DNA of 64,000 nt from an uncultured Devosia sp. (lineage in GTDB: Bacteria > Pseudomonadota > Alphaproteobacteria > Rhizobiales > Devosiaceae): NCBI RefSeq assembly GCF_963517015.1, contig NZ_CAUQDV010000001.1, positions 2,424,001-2,488,000 of the forward strand, in the 5' to 3' direction. Under the pieces are notes generated by a model that was not told where the DNA came from, searched no databases, and saw nothing but the letters and a program-made list of their open reading frames with translations. Below, one piece after another: positions 52,943-62,870 of the stretch. Made by a program: the position numbers and the translations under genes. How positions within the stretch are numbered: the first letter of the stretch is position 1; every line of letters starts with the position of its first letter.

Positions 52943-53986
52943 CTAGCCAATGGTTCGCTCGACCATGGAAATCCAGTTGTCGAGCGCGATCTTGCGCACC
53001 AAAGCCTCGCCATAGCCCTTGTCGAGCAAGGCTTGCAACAGTTTTGGCACCCCTGTGACGTCGCCGATTTCGGCCGGCATCTGCGCGCCGTCGAAGTCGC
53101 TGCCGAGCGCCACGCCGTCCTCACCCAGGGCCTCGACCAGCGCGTCGACGTGGCGGACCATGACGTCGAGACCCGTATCGGGCTTGAACTGTCCGTCGGG
53201 CCGCAGGAATCCGGTGGCGAAGTTGAGGCCGACCATGCCGCCGCTTTCGCGGATTGCCGCCAATTGCCAGTCGGTCAGGTTGCGGGCGTGCGGGCAGATG
53301 GCATGGACATTGGAATGGGTCGCCACCAGCGGATGGCTGCTGACGGCGGCAACGTCGCGGAAGCCGGCGGCGTTGAGATGGCTGAGATCGATCATCACCC
53401 CCAGCTGGTTGCAGACGCGGACCAATTCCTTTCCGGCGTCGCTGAGGCCCGGGCCGATATCGGGATCGGCATTGTGGCGGAAGGGCACGCCGGTGCCGAA
53501 GGCATTGGCCCGGCTCCAGGTGATGCCGATCGAGCGAAGGCCCGCAGCATGGAGGACATCGAGCGAACGGAAATCGGTGTCGATCGCCTCGGCGCCTTCG
53601 ATATGGAAGATCGCGGCCAGCGTGTCGTTGGCCATGGCCGCGCGAATATCGGCAGCGCTGGTGCAGACAGCGAGGGCACCCTGCCGTTCCAGCCGGAACA
53701 TGATGGACGCCATGCCATTGGTCGAAGCCAGGGCATCGGAAACCGCCAGTTCCGGCGGCAGGTTCGGACTGAGGCTCGAACTGCCGGAGACGCCCGCCAG
53801 ATTGGTCTTCAGCGGCGGCGGGAACATGGCGAAGAAACCGCCAACCATGCCCGCGCTTCTGGCGCGCGGCAGGTCGATATGGCCCGAGCCATCGCCCTCG
53901 ATGAACAATTTCTCCTTGTCCGCAGCCGGCGCCTCCAGCAGTCGCAAAAGGGTGTCATTGTGGCCGTCGAAGAAGGGAATGGTCAT
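52943..53986 (-). CDS. membrane dipeptidase family (peptidase M19)
   Basis: 347 residues with the zinc site of renal-type dipeptidases: FDGHNDTLLRLLE (His-x-Asp), the bridging Glu in FHIEGAEAI, DLSHLNAAGF, the histidine region HSNVHAICPHARN, and GSDFDGAQMP with the Asp. Hydrolyses dipeptides, some with D-amino acids. Start is uncertain: ATG 53986 (MTIPFFDGHND) is preferred; ATG 54025 would add 13 residues. Neither has a strong ribosome site. No signal peptide, so cytoplasmic. Confidence 0.9.
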   Translation of the reverse strand: MTIPFFDGHNDTLLRLLEAPAADKEKLFIEGDGSGHIDLPRARSAGMVGGFFAMFPPPLKTNLAGVSGSSSLSPNLPPELAVSDALASTNGMASIMFRLERQGALAVCTSAADIRAAMANDTLAAIFHIEGAEAIDTDFRSLDVLHAAGLRSIGITWSRANAFGTGVPFRHNADPDIGPGLSDAGKELVRVCNQLGVMIDLSHLNAAGFRDVAAVSSHPLVATHSNVHAICPHARNLTDWQLAAIRESGGMVGLNFATGFLRPDGQFKPDTGLDVMVRHVDALVEALGEDGVALGSDFDGAQMPAEIGDVTGVPKLLQALLDKGYGEALVRKIALDNWISMVERTIG

Positions 53987-54075
53987 CGGGGAATCGCTTT
54001 CGGTTTCAGCGTCAGTATCACCCATGCAGCAGTGGATTTGGCAAACCGGCGCGCTTCCCCTACATATCGGTCAAC

Positions 54076-56361
54076 ATGACAACCAAAAAACCAACAAAAC
54101 CAAGAAATACGTCCGGTCCGCGCCGGGCGTCCCAGCCGCGCGCCAGTGAGCTGCCAACACGCGAGCAACTGCTCGAAGCGCTGGCGCAGCAGGCCGACAT
54201 CAAGGGCAAGCGCGACCTGGCGAAAGTCTTCGGCATTCGCGGCGATATGCGCAGGCCGTTCAAGGCCATGCTGGCCGAGCTCGAGGGTGAAGGCGTGATC
54301 ACGCGCACCCGCAAGGCCTTGCGCCGCACCGCCGCCCTGCCCCATGTCACCGTGCTCGACATTCCGGGCGACGCAGATCCAGACGACCTGCATGCCTATC
54401 CGGCACAATGGAACGAGGAAGAAGGCGAAAAGCCGCGCGTCATCATCCTCAGCGCCCGCGACGCACGCGTCGTGCCGGCGCCGGGTGACCGAATCCTGGC
54501 CCGCATCGACGCGGGCGAAGGCGAAGTGCCGTTCTATACCGCCAAGGCGATGAAAATCCTCGACAAGCCGCGGCGCGGCCAGATCGGTATCGTCCGCATG
54601 GACGAGGAAGGCGCCCGCCTCATTCCGGTCGATCGCAAGCAGAAGGAAATGCGGATTCCGCTTGGTGACCTGCTCGATGCCAGGGATGGCGACCTGGTCG
54701 AAGTCGAGGTCAAGCTCTCCGGCCGGCTGATGATTCCGCGCGCCAAGGTGACTTCAGTCATCGGCAATCCGCTATCGGAAGGCGCGGTCAGCCTGATCGC
54801 CATCCACAACCTCGAAATTCCCTACAACTTCCCCGCCTCCGTTATCCGCGAGGCAGAAGAAGCAAAGGAAGCTACGCTCAAGGGCCGCGAAGACTGGCGC
54901 GACCTGCCGCTGATCACTATCGATCCGGCCGATGCCAAGGATCATGACGACGCGGTCTATGCGCAGGCCGACGAGGACCCGGAAAATCCGGGCGGCCATG
55001 TGGTCTATGTCGCCATCGCCGATGTCGCCGCCTATGTGCAGCCCGGTACGGCGCTCGATCGCGAGGCGTATCTGCGCGGCAATTCGGTCTACTTCCCCGA
55101 CCGCGTCGTGCCGATGCTGCCCGAGCGCATTTCCAACGAGTTGTGCTCGCTCAAGGAAGGCGAGCCGCGCGCGGCCCTCGCCGTTCGCATGGTCATGGGT
55201 GCCGATGGCAAGAAGAAGAGCCATAGCTTCCATCGCGTGCTGATGCGTTCGGCCGCCAAGCTCAGCTATCAGCAGGCGCAAGCCGCCATCGACGGACAGG
55301 CCGACGACAAGACCGGCCCGATCCTCGAACCGATCCTGCGCCCGCTAAATGCCGCCTACGACGCCATGGCGGCGGCGCGCGACAAGCGCGGACCGCTGGA
55401 TCTCGACCTGCCCGAGCGCAAGATCGTGCTCGACGATAAGGGTCTGGTGAAGGACATCCGCATTCCCGAACGGCTCGATGCGCATCGGCTGATTGAAGAA
55501 ATGATGATCGCGGCCAATGTGGCGGCTGCCGAAACGCTGGAACAGAAGCGCTCGCCCCTGCTCTATCGCGTGCATGACGAACCCAGCTCGGAAAAGCTGC
55601 AGGCGCTGCGCGATTTCCTCGGCTCGCTCGATATTTCGGTCAAGAAGTCGGACTCGGTCCGTGCATCGGACTTCAACGGCATCCTCGGCCAGGCGCGCAA
55701 GGCGGGCAATGTCGAACAGGTTTCTGAAATGGTGCTTCGGAGCCAGGCGCAGGCGGAATACTCGGCCGAGAATTACGGCCACTTCGGCCTCAATCTCGAC
55801 CGCTATGCCCATTTTACCTCGCCGATCCGCCGCTATGCCGACCTGATCGTGCATCGCGCGCTGGTTTCGGCCCTGGGCATGGGCAGCGATGGGCTCAGCG
55901 AGAACGAAGGCCTGCGCCTTGCCGGCATTGCCCAGCATATTTCCACCACCGAGCGCCGGGCCATGCTGGCGGAGCGCGAAACGGCGGATCGCCTGCTGGC
56001 GCAGTTTCTTGCCACCAAGATTGGTGCGCGTTTCGAGGGCCGGATTTCGGGCGTGACCCGTTCGGGTCTGTTCGTGCGCCTGCTCGAAACCGGTGCCGAT
56101 GGCTTCATTCCGGCTTCGACGCTGGGACAGGACTATTATCGCTATGTCGAGGAAAAGCAGGCCATGGTGGGCGACCGCGGCGGCGAGACCTTCGCCCTGG
56201 GCGATCGCGTTTCCGTTCGCCTGCTTGAAGCCGCACCGGTAGCCGGCGCGTTGCGCTTCGAACTGCTGTCGGAAGGCACCCGTGGCAATCCGTCATCTGG
56301 CAGGCGCAGCGGCAAGCGCCCATCTAGGAGTTTCGGTCCCAAGGGCCGGAGAAAGAGGTAA
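54076..56361 (+). CDS. rnr: ribonuclease R
   Basis: 3'-5' exoribonuclease that degrades structured RNA. 761 residues: winged-helix-like N-terminal domain (REQLLEALAQQADIKGKRDL region), cold-shock domains, RNB catalytic domain with the acidic metal motif ITIDPADAKDHDDAVYA, and a C-terminal S1 domain (RISGVTRSGLFVRLLETGADGF region) followed by a basic tail (SGKRPSRSFGPKGRRKR). ATG 54076; DUF983 gene follows after 2 nt. Confidence 0.97.
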   Translation: MTTKKPTKPRNTSGPRRASQPRASELPTREQLLEALAQQADIKGKRDLAKVFGIRGDMRRPFKAMLAELEGEGVITRTRKALRRTAALPHVTVLDIPGDADPDDLHAYPAQWNEEEGEKPRVIILSARDARVVPAPGDRILARIDAGEGEVPFYTAKAMKILDKPRRGQIGIVRMDEEGARLIPVDRKQKEMRIPLGDLLDARDGDLVEVEVKLSGRLMIPRAKVTSVIGNPLSEGAVSLIAIHNLEIPYNFPASVIREAEEAKEATLKGREDWRDLPLITIDPADAKDHDDAVYAQADEDPENPGGHVVYVAIADVAAYVQPGTALDREAYLRGNSVYFPDRVVPMLPERISNELCSLKEGEPRAALAVRMVMGADGKKKSHSFHRVLMRSAAKLSYQQAQAAIDGQADDKTGPILEPILRPLNAAYDAMAAARDKRGPLDLDLPERKIVLDDKGLVKDIRIPERLDAHRLIEEMMIAANVAAAETLEQKRSPLLYRVHDEPSSEKLQALRDFLGSLDISVKKSDSVRASDFNGILGQARKAGNVEQVSEMVLRSQAQAEYSAENYGHFGLNLDRYAHFTSPIRRYADLIVHRALVSALGMGSDGLSENEGLRLAGIAQHISTTERRAMLAERETADRLLAQFLATKIGARFEGRISGVTRSGLFVRLLETGADGFIPASTLGQDYYRYVEEKQAMVGDRGGETFALGDRVSVRLLEAAPVAGALRFELLSEGTRGNPSSGRRSGKRPSRSFGPKGRRKR

Positions 56362-56363
56362 GC

Positions 56364-56762
56364 ATGGCCCCGCAAACCCAGCTTCTCGAACACCGCAGTG
56401 TCGGCCAGGCGATCTGGCGTGGCACGCTCTGCCGATGCCCGCATTGCGGCAAGGGCAGGATGTTTCGCGCCTATCTCAAAGTCGCCAATGAGTGCAATGT
56501 CTGTGGCGAGGAACTCAACCACCATCGCGCCGATGACCTGCCGCCCTATGTGGCGATCACCATCGTTGGTCACATCATCGTCTTCCTGATGCTGCATATG
56601 GACATGACCTATCATGTCCAGCCGATGACCTATGTGGTGACGATGATCCCGCTGGCGATCATCCTGCCCCTGCTGATCCTGCAGCCGATCAAGGGTTCCA
56701 TCGTTGGCCTCCAATGGGCCAACCGCATGTATGATTTTGGCGCACCACGCCGGGGCGACTGA
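56364..56762 (+). CDS. DUF983 family membrane protein
   Basis: 132 residues: two CxxC motifs (CPHCGKGRMF, CNVCGEEL) forming a probable zinc ribbon, then two hydrophobic helices (ITIVGHIIVFLMLHMDM, PLAIILPLLILQPI) and the conserved end IVGLQWANRMYDFG. Function unknown; the position just behind rnr is common in rhizobia. Confidence 0.88.
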   Translation: MAPQTQLLEHRSVGQAIWRGTLCRCPHCGKGRMFRAYLKVANECNVCGEELNHHRADDLPPYVAITIVGHIIVFLMLHMDMTYHVQPMTYVVTMIPLAIILPLLILQPIKGSIVGLQWANRMYDFGAPRRGD

Positions 56763-57599
56763 TTATCGGTTGAGGATTTCGCCGCGGATCACGTCGATCT
56801 GCATGCCATCGAACGCCGGCGTCACATGCGCCGGCGTTTCTGCATCGAGGCGCCGGTAGTCGAGATCGATGTGCATGTCGCTGAGCACCGCCTGGCGCGG
56901 CGCCATGCGAGCGATCCAGTCTAGGGTTTCGGGCAGGCTCAGATGGCTGGGATGCGGTGTGGGGCGCAGGGCGTCCACGACCCAGAAGTCCAAACCGGAA
57001 ATGGCCGGCAGCGACGCCTCGGGGAAGCCTGAAAGGTCCACGGAATAGGCGAAATCCTTGACCCGGAAGCCGAGCGAGGTGATGTTGCCGTGCTCCTGCT
57101 CGAAGGCCAGCAGTTCGATCGTGCCGCCGGGACCATCGACCACAAGTGTCTGGCCAGCCATGATTTCATGAGCGTTGAGGATGGGCGGATAGTCGCTGCC
57201 GGGCGGCGTCACAAAGCAATAGCCGAAAGCCTCGCGGATGCGGGCGCCGGTTTCCTCGGTGAAATAGACGTCCACCCTCTTGCGATTGTGCAGGGCCAGC
57301 ACGCGCAGGTCGTCGATGCCGTGGAAATGGTCGGCATGGGCGTGAGTATAGAGCACGGCTTCGACGCGGTCGACGCGGGCGTCGAGCAGCTGTTCGCGAA
57401 GGTCGGGGCCAGTATCGATCAGGACACGGGTCGGTTCGCTGCTATCCTCGCTCCAGCCTTCAATAAGGAGGGCACAGCGGCGGCGACGGTTGCGCGGCTC
57501 GTTCGGATCGCAGCTACCCCAGACATTGCCGATACGCGGCACGCCGCCGGATGAACCGCAGCCCAAAATGGTCGCGACGATCCTCTGGGCTGCCGCCAT
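56763..57599 (-). CDS. MBL-fold metallo-hydrolase (PhnP/RNase Z-like)
   Basis: 278 residues: GCGSSGGVPRIG start, intact metal motif YTHAHADHFHGIDDLR (HxHxDH), and the end SDMHIDLDY with further ligands. Related to phosphodiesterase PhnP and RNase Z; substrate not known. It follows tatD by 3 nt in the metG-tatD-MBL run; its stop is directly adjacent to the DUF983 stop. Confidence 0.88.
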   Translation of the reverse strand: MAAAQRIVATILGCGSSGGVPRIGNVWGSCDPNEPRNRRRRCALLIEGWSEDSSEPTRVLIDTGPDLREQLLDARVDRVEAVLYTHAHADHFHGIDDLRVLALHNRKRVDVYFTEETGARIREAFGYCFVTPPGSDYPPILNAHEIMAGQTLVVDGPGGTIELLAFEQEHGNITSLGFRVKDFAYSVDLSGFPEASLPAISGLDFWVVDALRPTPHPSHLSLPETLDWIARMAPRQAVLSDMHIDLDYRRLDAETPAHVTPAFDGMQIDVIRGEILNR

Positions 57600-57602
57600 G
57601 GG

Positions 57603-58382
57603 TCAGGCCAGCCCGGTCTTGGAAAACAGGCGGGCAAAATTGGCCGTCGTCTCGGCGCCGAGCTGTTCGAGGCTGATGCCGCGCACTTCGGCGACTTTTT
57701 CGGCCGTGTGACGGACGAAACTGGGCTCGTTGCTCTCGCCGCGATGCGGGATCGGGGCGAGATAGGGCGCGTCCGTCTCAACCAAGTATCTGTCAGAGGG
57801 CACGAATTTGGCGACGTCGCGGATCTCTTCGGCATTGCGGAAGGTGATGATGCCGGAAAACGAGATATAGCCGCCCAGGTCCAGCGCCGTGCGGGCGAGG
57901 TCGGGACCGGCCGTGAAGCAATGCAAAAGGAACGGGAAAGCGCCTTTGGCGGACTCGTCCTTGAGGATGGCCGCCATGTCGTCATCGCATTTGCGGCTGT
58001 GGATAACCAGTGGAAGACCGGTGATCCGGGCCGCGGCTATGTGACGGAGGAGACCGGTTCTTTGAGCGTCCTTTGGGGCATTGTCGTAGAAATAGTCGAG
58101 CCCCGCTTCACCGATGGCAACGCAACGGGGATGGGCACTTAGCCGGACAAGATCATCCGTTGTGATATGGAGTTCCTGGTCGGCGTGGTGCGGATGGGTG
58201 CCGACCGAGCACCAGACGTTCGAGTAACGTTCCGCCAGCCCAGCGTAAGTGGAAAACTTCTCCACAGCTGTGGAAATCGTCACCATTCCGGAGACGCCAG
58301 CCGCCGCAGCACGGGCCATGACGCCGTCTATGTCATTGGCCAGGGCCTCGAAATCGAGGTGGCAATGGCTGTCGATCAGCAT
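57603..58382 (-). CDS. TatD-family DNase/hydrolase
   Basis: 259-residue metal-dependent amidohydrolase-fold nuclease: MLIDSHCHLDF (His-x-His), GEAGLDYFYD, IHSRKCDDDMA, LHCFTAGP and LVETDAPYLAPIPHRG, all the TatD motifs. Starts immediately after the metG stop. Confidence 0.94.
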   Translation of the reverse strand: MLIDSHCHLDFEALANDIDGVMARAAAAGVSGMVTISTAVEKFSTYAGLAERYSNVWCSVGTHPHHADQELHITTDDLVRLSAHPRCVAIGEAGLDYFYDNAPKDAQRTGLLRHIAAARITGLPLVIHSRKCDDDMAAILKDESAKGAFPFLLHCFTAGPDLARTALDLGGYISFSGIITFRNAEEIRDVAKFVPSDRYLVETDAPYLAPIPHRGESNEPSFVRHTAEKVAEVRGISLEQLGAETTANFARLFSKTGLA

Positions 58383-59933
58383 CTATTCGGCCTTGCGTTC
58401 GATGCGGGCGAAGACGCCCTGCGGCACGGGCAATTCGGTGCCGGGCACAAGCTGATTGGCAAGAATGCTGGCAGCAAGCTGGCGGTTTGCTGGCGAAATG
58501 CTGAGCTGATCGAGCAGACGCGCCGCCGATGCGGGCACAAAGGCCAGCATGGGGATCGTCAGACGACGAACCGTGTCGGCTGTAACGTATAGCACAGTCG
58601 CCATGCGCTCGGGATCGGTCTTTTTCAGCGCCCAGGGTTCCTGGCCGGCGAAATAGTTGTTGGCCGAGCTCAGGGCGGCGACGAGCGCGCCGGTGGCTTC
58701 GTGGACGAGCTGTTCGTCCATGGCCTTCTGCGCGGCTTCGAGAGCGGCGGTGACTTCGGCGATGATGGCCTCGTCGGCTTCGGTCAGCGCGCCCGGCTGG
58801 GGGACCTTGGCTTCGCAGTTCTTGTTGATCATCGACAGCGAGCGCTGGGCTAGGTTGCCGAGGTTGTTGGCAAGGTCGGCATTGACGCGATTGGTCAGCT
58901 TCTCGTTGCTGTAGTCACCGTCGTTGCCGAAGGAGACTTCGCGCAGGAAGAAGTAGCGCACGGCGTCGGCGCCGAATTCCTCGACCAGCTCGAAGGGGTC
59001 GATGACATTGCCCAGCGACTTGCTCATCTTCTGGCCGTCGACGGTCAGGAAGCCATGGGCGAAGACGCGGTGCTGCACCTCGATGCCGGCGCTCATCAGG
59101 AAGGCGGGCCAATAGACGGTGTGGAAGCGGATGATGTCCTTGCCGATGACATGAAGGTCTGCCGGCCAGAACTTCTTGAACAGCTCGCTGGCTTCATCGG
59201 GGAAGCCGACGCCTGTGATGTAATTGGTCAGGGCGTCGACCCAGACATACATGACATGGCCTTCGGCGCCCGGGACGGGAATGCCCCAGTCGAAGGTGGT
59301 GCGTGAAATTGAGAGGTCCTGCAGACCGCCCTTCACGAAGGAAATGATCTCGTTGCGGCGTTCTTTCGGCGCGATGAAATCGGGATTCGCCTCGTACAGA
59401 TCAAGCAGCTTCTGCTGATAGGCCGAGAGGCGGAAAAAATAGGTCGGTTCCTCGACCCAGGTCACCTCGGCGCCGGTGGGAGCAAATTTCTTGCCATCTT
59501 TGTCGGTCAGCTCGGCCTCGTCGAAATAGGCCTCGTCGCGCACCGAATACCAGCCCTTGTAGGTGGACTGGAAAATGTCGCCATTGTTGCTGGCTGCCAT
59601 CTTGTTCCAGATGGCCTGGCTCGACTTGTGATGGCGCTCTTCGGTGGTGCGGATGAAATCGTCATTGGAGATTTCGAGCACTTCGGCGAGGCGCTTGAAT
59701 TCGGCCGAATTCCTGTCTGCCAGTTCGCGCGGTGTCACGCCCTGAGCGGCGGCCGTCTGCACCATCTTGATGCCGTGCTCGTCGGTGCCGGTGAGGAAAT
59801 AGACCTCGCGGTCTTCCAGGCGCTTCCAGCGGGCAATCGCATCGGTCGCGATCATCTCATAGGCATGGCCGATATGGGGCGCGCCATTGGGGTAGGAAAT
59901 CGCGGTCGTGACGTAGAACGGCTTGGTGGTCAT
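58383..59933 (-). CDS. metG: methionyl-tRNA synthetase
   Basis: 516-residue class I synthetase. HIGH motif in PHIGHAYEM, KMSKS motif in DGQKMSKSLGN, GTDEHGIKM and IGKDIIRFHTVYWPAFL as expected. The CP insert has no four-cysteine zinc set, placing it in the zinc-less clade; no C-terminal dimerisation EMAP domain. Its ATG overlaps the holB stop (ATGA). Confidence 0.97.
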   Translation of the reverse strand: MTTKPFYVTTAISYPNGAPHIGHAYEMIATDAIARWKRLEDREVYFLTGTDEHGIKMVQTAAAQGVTPRELADRNSAEFKRLAEVLEISNDDFIRTTEERHHKSSQAIWNKMAASNNGDIFQSTYKGWYSVRDEAYFDEAELTDKDGKKFAPTGAEVTWVEEPTYFFRLSAYQQKLLDLYEANPDFIAPKERRNEIISFVKGGLQDLSISRTTFDWGIPVPGAEGHVMYVWVDALTNYITGVGFPDEASELFKKFWPADLHVIGKDIIRFHTVYWPAFLMSAGIEVQHRVFAHGFLTVDGQKMSKSLGNVIDPFELVEEFGADAVRYFFLREVSFGNDGDYSNEKLTNRVNADLANNLGNLAQRSLSMINKNCEAKVPQPGALTEADEAIIAEVTAALEAAQKAMDEQLVHEATGALVAALSSANNYFAGQEPWALKKTDPERMATVLYVTADTVRRLTIPMLAFVPASAARLLDQLSISPANRQLAASILANQLVPGTELPVPQGVFARIERKAE

Positions 59934-60952
59934 GGGGACTCTGGCGAAACAAACAGGGCAACATGCTTCCTGATCGCGTCGAAAATGGCGACGAGCGTCT
60001 GTTTCATATCGAGACTTATGCTGTCAGCCTCGGCGAAGAGGGCGTGTGCCTTGTCCCATAGCTCGTTGGCAGAGGCAAGGCGCATGCGGGCTCCCGGCTG
60101 CATGGCGGCACTGCGCGCCTCGTCGGCCATCCAGTCGTCCAGCATTTCGCGGGCAAAGGTCAGCTCGGTGCTTTGCCGCTCGGCCCCTAGCGCTTCGGCA
60201 AGACCGATGGCGACACCTGCGGGATGCTGGGCCGGATTGGCCAGCCAGGATTGCAGCGCACCCAGCGCGGAATCGGCTTCGAGCGCCAGCGTCTCGAAGG
60301 CGCGGCGCGGACGGCCTGACGCGAGGCCAATGGCGCGGTCGAGTTCGAGCTGACCAAGGCTGGGATCATGATCGAGCAGCACGCCCCGCACGTCCTCGGG
60401 GCTGACCGGGCGCAGCGCCAGATTGTGGCAGCGCGACTTGATGGTGGGCAGCAGCTGGCCGGGGCGATGCGAGATCAAAAGGAAGATCGTATCGGCGGGC
60501 GGCTCTTCGAGGGTCTTGAGCAGCGCATTGGCGGCGGAGGGATTGCAATCGTCGATGGAGTCGATGATGGCGACGCGGTGCCCCGCCCTGCCCCGCGTAT
60601 GGTGCAGGCTATCGCGCAGCTCGCGTACGTCTTCCACGCGGATCACCGTATAGAAGCCCTTGGCGTCCTTGAGGCGGCGGCGCAGCAGGAAGAGATTGGG
60701 ATGCGACATGGCCGCAATCTGCTCTTCGACGCGATGGCCTTCCTCGTCGCCGGTGGCGGTCAGGATGGCTGCGGCCAGTTCAAAGGCAAAAGTCGCCTTG
60801 CCGATGCCCTGCGGCCCATGCAGCAGAATGGCGCCCGGCAGGCGGCGGTCGGCCAGCTGCTGGAGGATCGGACCGCGCAGCTTGTCGTGGCCGCGCGCCT
60901 GCTGGCGGCGCTCGGGCGGCAGGACATCATCTAGGGCGTCGGGATCGTTCAC
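59930..60952 (-). CDS. holB: DNA polymerase III subunit delta'
   Basis: Clamp-loader subunit. 340 residues, AAA+: Walker A-like GPQGIGKA, IIDSIDDCNPSAANALLKTLEEPP, sensor LLISHRPGQLLPTIKSRCHNL with the SRC arginine-cysteine motif. GTG start at 60950-60952 overlaps the tmk stop (GTGA), and the gene in turn overlaps metG, so tmk-holB-metG is tightly coupled. Confidence 0.93.
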   Translation of the reverse strand: MNDPDALDDVLPPERRQQARGHDKLRGPILQQLADRRLPGAILLHGPQGIGKATFAFELAAAILTATGDEEGHRVEEQIAAMSHPNLFLLRRRLKDAKGFYTVIRVEDVRELRDSLHHTRGRAGHRVAIIDSIDDCNPSAANALLKTLEEPPADTIFLLISHRPGQLLPTIKSRCHNLALRPVSPEDVRGVLLDHDPSLGQLELDRAIGLASGRPRRAFETLALEADSALGALQSWLANPAQHPAGVAIGLAEALGAERQSTELTFAREMLDDWMADEARSAAMQPGARMRLASANELWDKAHALFAEADSISLDMKQTLVAIFDAIRKHVALFVSPESP

Positions 60953-61635
60953 GCCGCCGAACCACGCAGCAATTCAGGGAAGCGCGTGGTTACGGCGTCC
61001 CAGATGGCAGCTTCCAACTGGTCTTCGGACTGGGCGGCGGAAATGACCACGCAGCGGTCGGGATTGGACTTGGCGATGGCCAGGAAACCGTCGCGCAGCT
61101 TCTTGTGCCAGTCGAGCTCTTCCTTTTCGAAGCGGTCGCCGGTCTGCTGCAAGCCATCCTCGATTTCGCGCGCCGCGACACGCTTGAAGGCCTCTTCGGG
61201 CTCCATGTCGAGGACGATGGTGAGATCGGGCAGATTGCCGTCCAGCGCCATGGCCTCGAGGCCTTCGATCAGCTTGTCGTCGACGCCACCGGTCAGGCCC
61301 TGATAGGCGCGGGTGGAATCGTGGAAGCGGTCGGACAGCACCCAGGTGCCATTGCGCAGATTGGGGGCGATGAGCTGGGTGACATGGTCGTAGCGGGCCG
61401 CGGCGAACAGCACGGCTTCAGCCCCCGGCCCCCATTTTTCCGAACGCCCCTGCAGGATGAAGGCGCGGATGGCTTCGGCCTTGGGCGTACCGCCCGGCTC
61501 ACGCGTACGCACGACCTCGATCGAACGGTCCTGCAGCTTTTGTTGCAGCCGCTTGATCTGGGTGGATTTGCCGACGCCTTCGCCACCTTCAAAGGTGATG
61601 AATGGGGCGCGGCTCTGTTTGGACGCTTTGGGCAT
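60949..61635 (-). CDS. tmk: thymidylate kinase
   Basis: Phosphorylates dTMP to dTDP. 228 residues: P-loop FEGGEGVGKSTQ, the DR/LID region TREPGGTPKAEAIR, and the SDRFHDSTRAYQG motif with the Asp-Arg. Next to holB and a PBP, a common rhizobial order. Confidence 0.95.
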   Translation of the reverse strand: MPKASKQSRAPFITFEGGEGVGKSTQIKRLQQKLQDRSIEVVRTREPGGTPKAEAIRAFILQGRSEKWGPGAEAVLFAAARYDHVTQLIAPNLRNGTWVLSDRFHDSTRAYQGLTGGVDDKLIEGLEAMALDGNLPDLTIVLDMEPEEAFKRVAAREIEDGLQQTGDRFEKEELDWHKKLRDGFLAIAKSNPDRCVVISAAQSEDQLEAAIWDAVTTRFPELLRGSAA

Positions 61636-61689
61636 GGCGGTTACATATATGAGTCAGGGACGAGGAGCCAGACCGCAGGACGGCTCGTC

Positions 61690-62835
61690 TCAGGGGATCC
61701 AGCCCAATGCCAGTTGCTTGAGCGCGTCGCTGGCCTTGCGCGTGATGTCGCCCTCGACCACGGTTTGCGCGGCATAGAGCGGCGCGGCCTGGACGAGCTG
61801 GTCGTCGCAGAAGACGCGCAGTTCGGCGACCTGGTCGCCCTGCATGACGGGCGGCATCAGCGGGCCGGTGTAGATGACCTGGGCGGAGAGGCATTTGCGC
61901 GAGCCGCGCGGCAGGTAAAGCGCGACCTCGCCCTTGCCAACGAGGCCGACGCTGCCCTCGACGCCGCCATAGACATTGGCATGGGCCACCACGGCGCCAT
62001 CGGCATAGGCAGCGACGCGCTCGAAGGCACGGGCGCCCCAGGTGATGAGCTTGCGACCCTCTTCGGTGCGCTGCGACATCGACGTCAGGCCATGGACCAC
62101 GGCAATCAACCGGCGCCCGCCTTCATTGGTGGAAATGACCGAACCGTAACCCGCAGATTCCGTATGGCCGGTCTTGAGGCCGTCGACGCCAATGCCCATT
62201 TCGACCAGCGAATTGCGGTTGGGCTGCTTGATGCCGTTCCACTCCATCTCCGGCTCGGAGAAGTAGTGATAATAGTCCGGAAATTCGCCGATCAGATAGC
62301 GCCCCAGATCGGCCAGGTCGCGGGCCGTGACATGCATGGCCGGATCCGGCAGGCCGGTGGGATTGGTGAAATGGGAATCGGTCAGGCCGATCTCTTCGGC
62401 CAGTTCGTTCATCATTGCGGCAAAGCTGCCTTCCGAGCCGGCAATGCCCTCAGCGAGAATGATGGCCGCGTCATTGCCCGACTGGATGATGACCGAGCGG
62501 ACGAGATTTTCGACGCTGATCTTGGAATTAAGCTCGGCGAACATGGTCGAGCCGCCGGAGGATGCGCCGCCCGTGCGCCAGGCGTGCTCGGAGACAAAGA
62601 ACTCGTCGCCCATCGAGACGCGGCCGTCGCGGATCTCGTGGAAGACCACGGCAATGGTCATGAGCTTGGCCATGCTGGCCGGCTCCATGGGCAGGTCGGC
62701 ATCCTTCTGGAAGATGACCGTGCCGGATTCCTCGTCCATGAGGATGGCAAATTTCGCCTGGGTTTCGAACTGCGCCTGGGCCATGACCGGCGACGTCAGC
62801 GCCAGCACTGTCGCTAAAACCTGCCAGATTTTCAT
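61690..62835 (-). CDS. D-alanyl-D-alanine carboxypeptidase (DacC/PBP5-6 type)
   Basis: Penicillin-binding protein trimming peptidoglycan pentapeptides. 381 residues: Sec signal peptide (about 1-21, cleavage after QAQ-type region), SxxK Ser54-Lys57 (PASMAKLMT), SxN at 119-121 (SGND) and KTG at 221-223 (KTGHTES). C-terminal beta domain and an amphipathic end complete the PBP5 layout. Periplasmic. Confidence 0.95.
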   Translation of the reverse strand: MKIWQVLATVLALTSPVMAQAQFETQAKFAILMDEESGTVIFQKDADLPMEPASMAKLMTIAVVFHEIRDGRVSMGDEFFVSEHAWRTGGASSGGSTMFAELNSKISVENLVRSVIIQSGNDAAIILAEGIAGSEGSFAAMMNELAEEIGLTDSHFTNPTGLPDPAMHVTARDLADLGRYLIGEFPDYYHYFSEPEMEWNGIKQPNRNSLVEMGIGVDGLKTGHTESAGYGSVISTNEGGRRLIAVVHGLTSMSQRTEEGRKLITWGARAFERVAAYADGAVVAHANVYGGVEGSVGLVGKGEVALYLPRGSRKCLSAQVIYTGPLMPPVMQGDQVAELRVFCDDQLVQAAPLYAAQTVVEGDITRKASDALKQLALGWIP

Positions 62836-62870
62836 GCTGCCCCCTCGCGGGCTTCTGCCCGCCTGTTCGT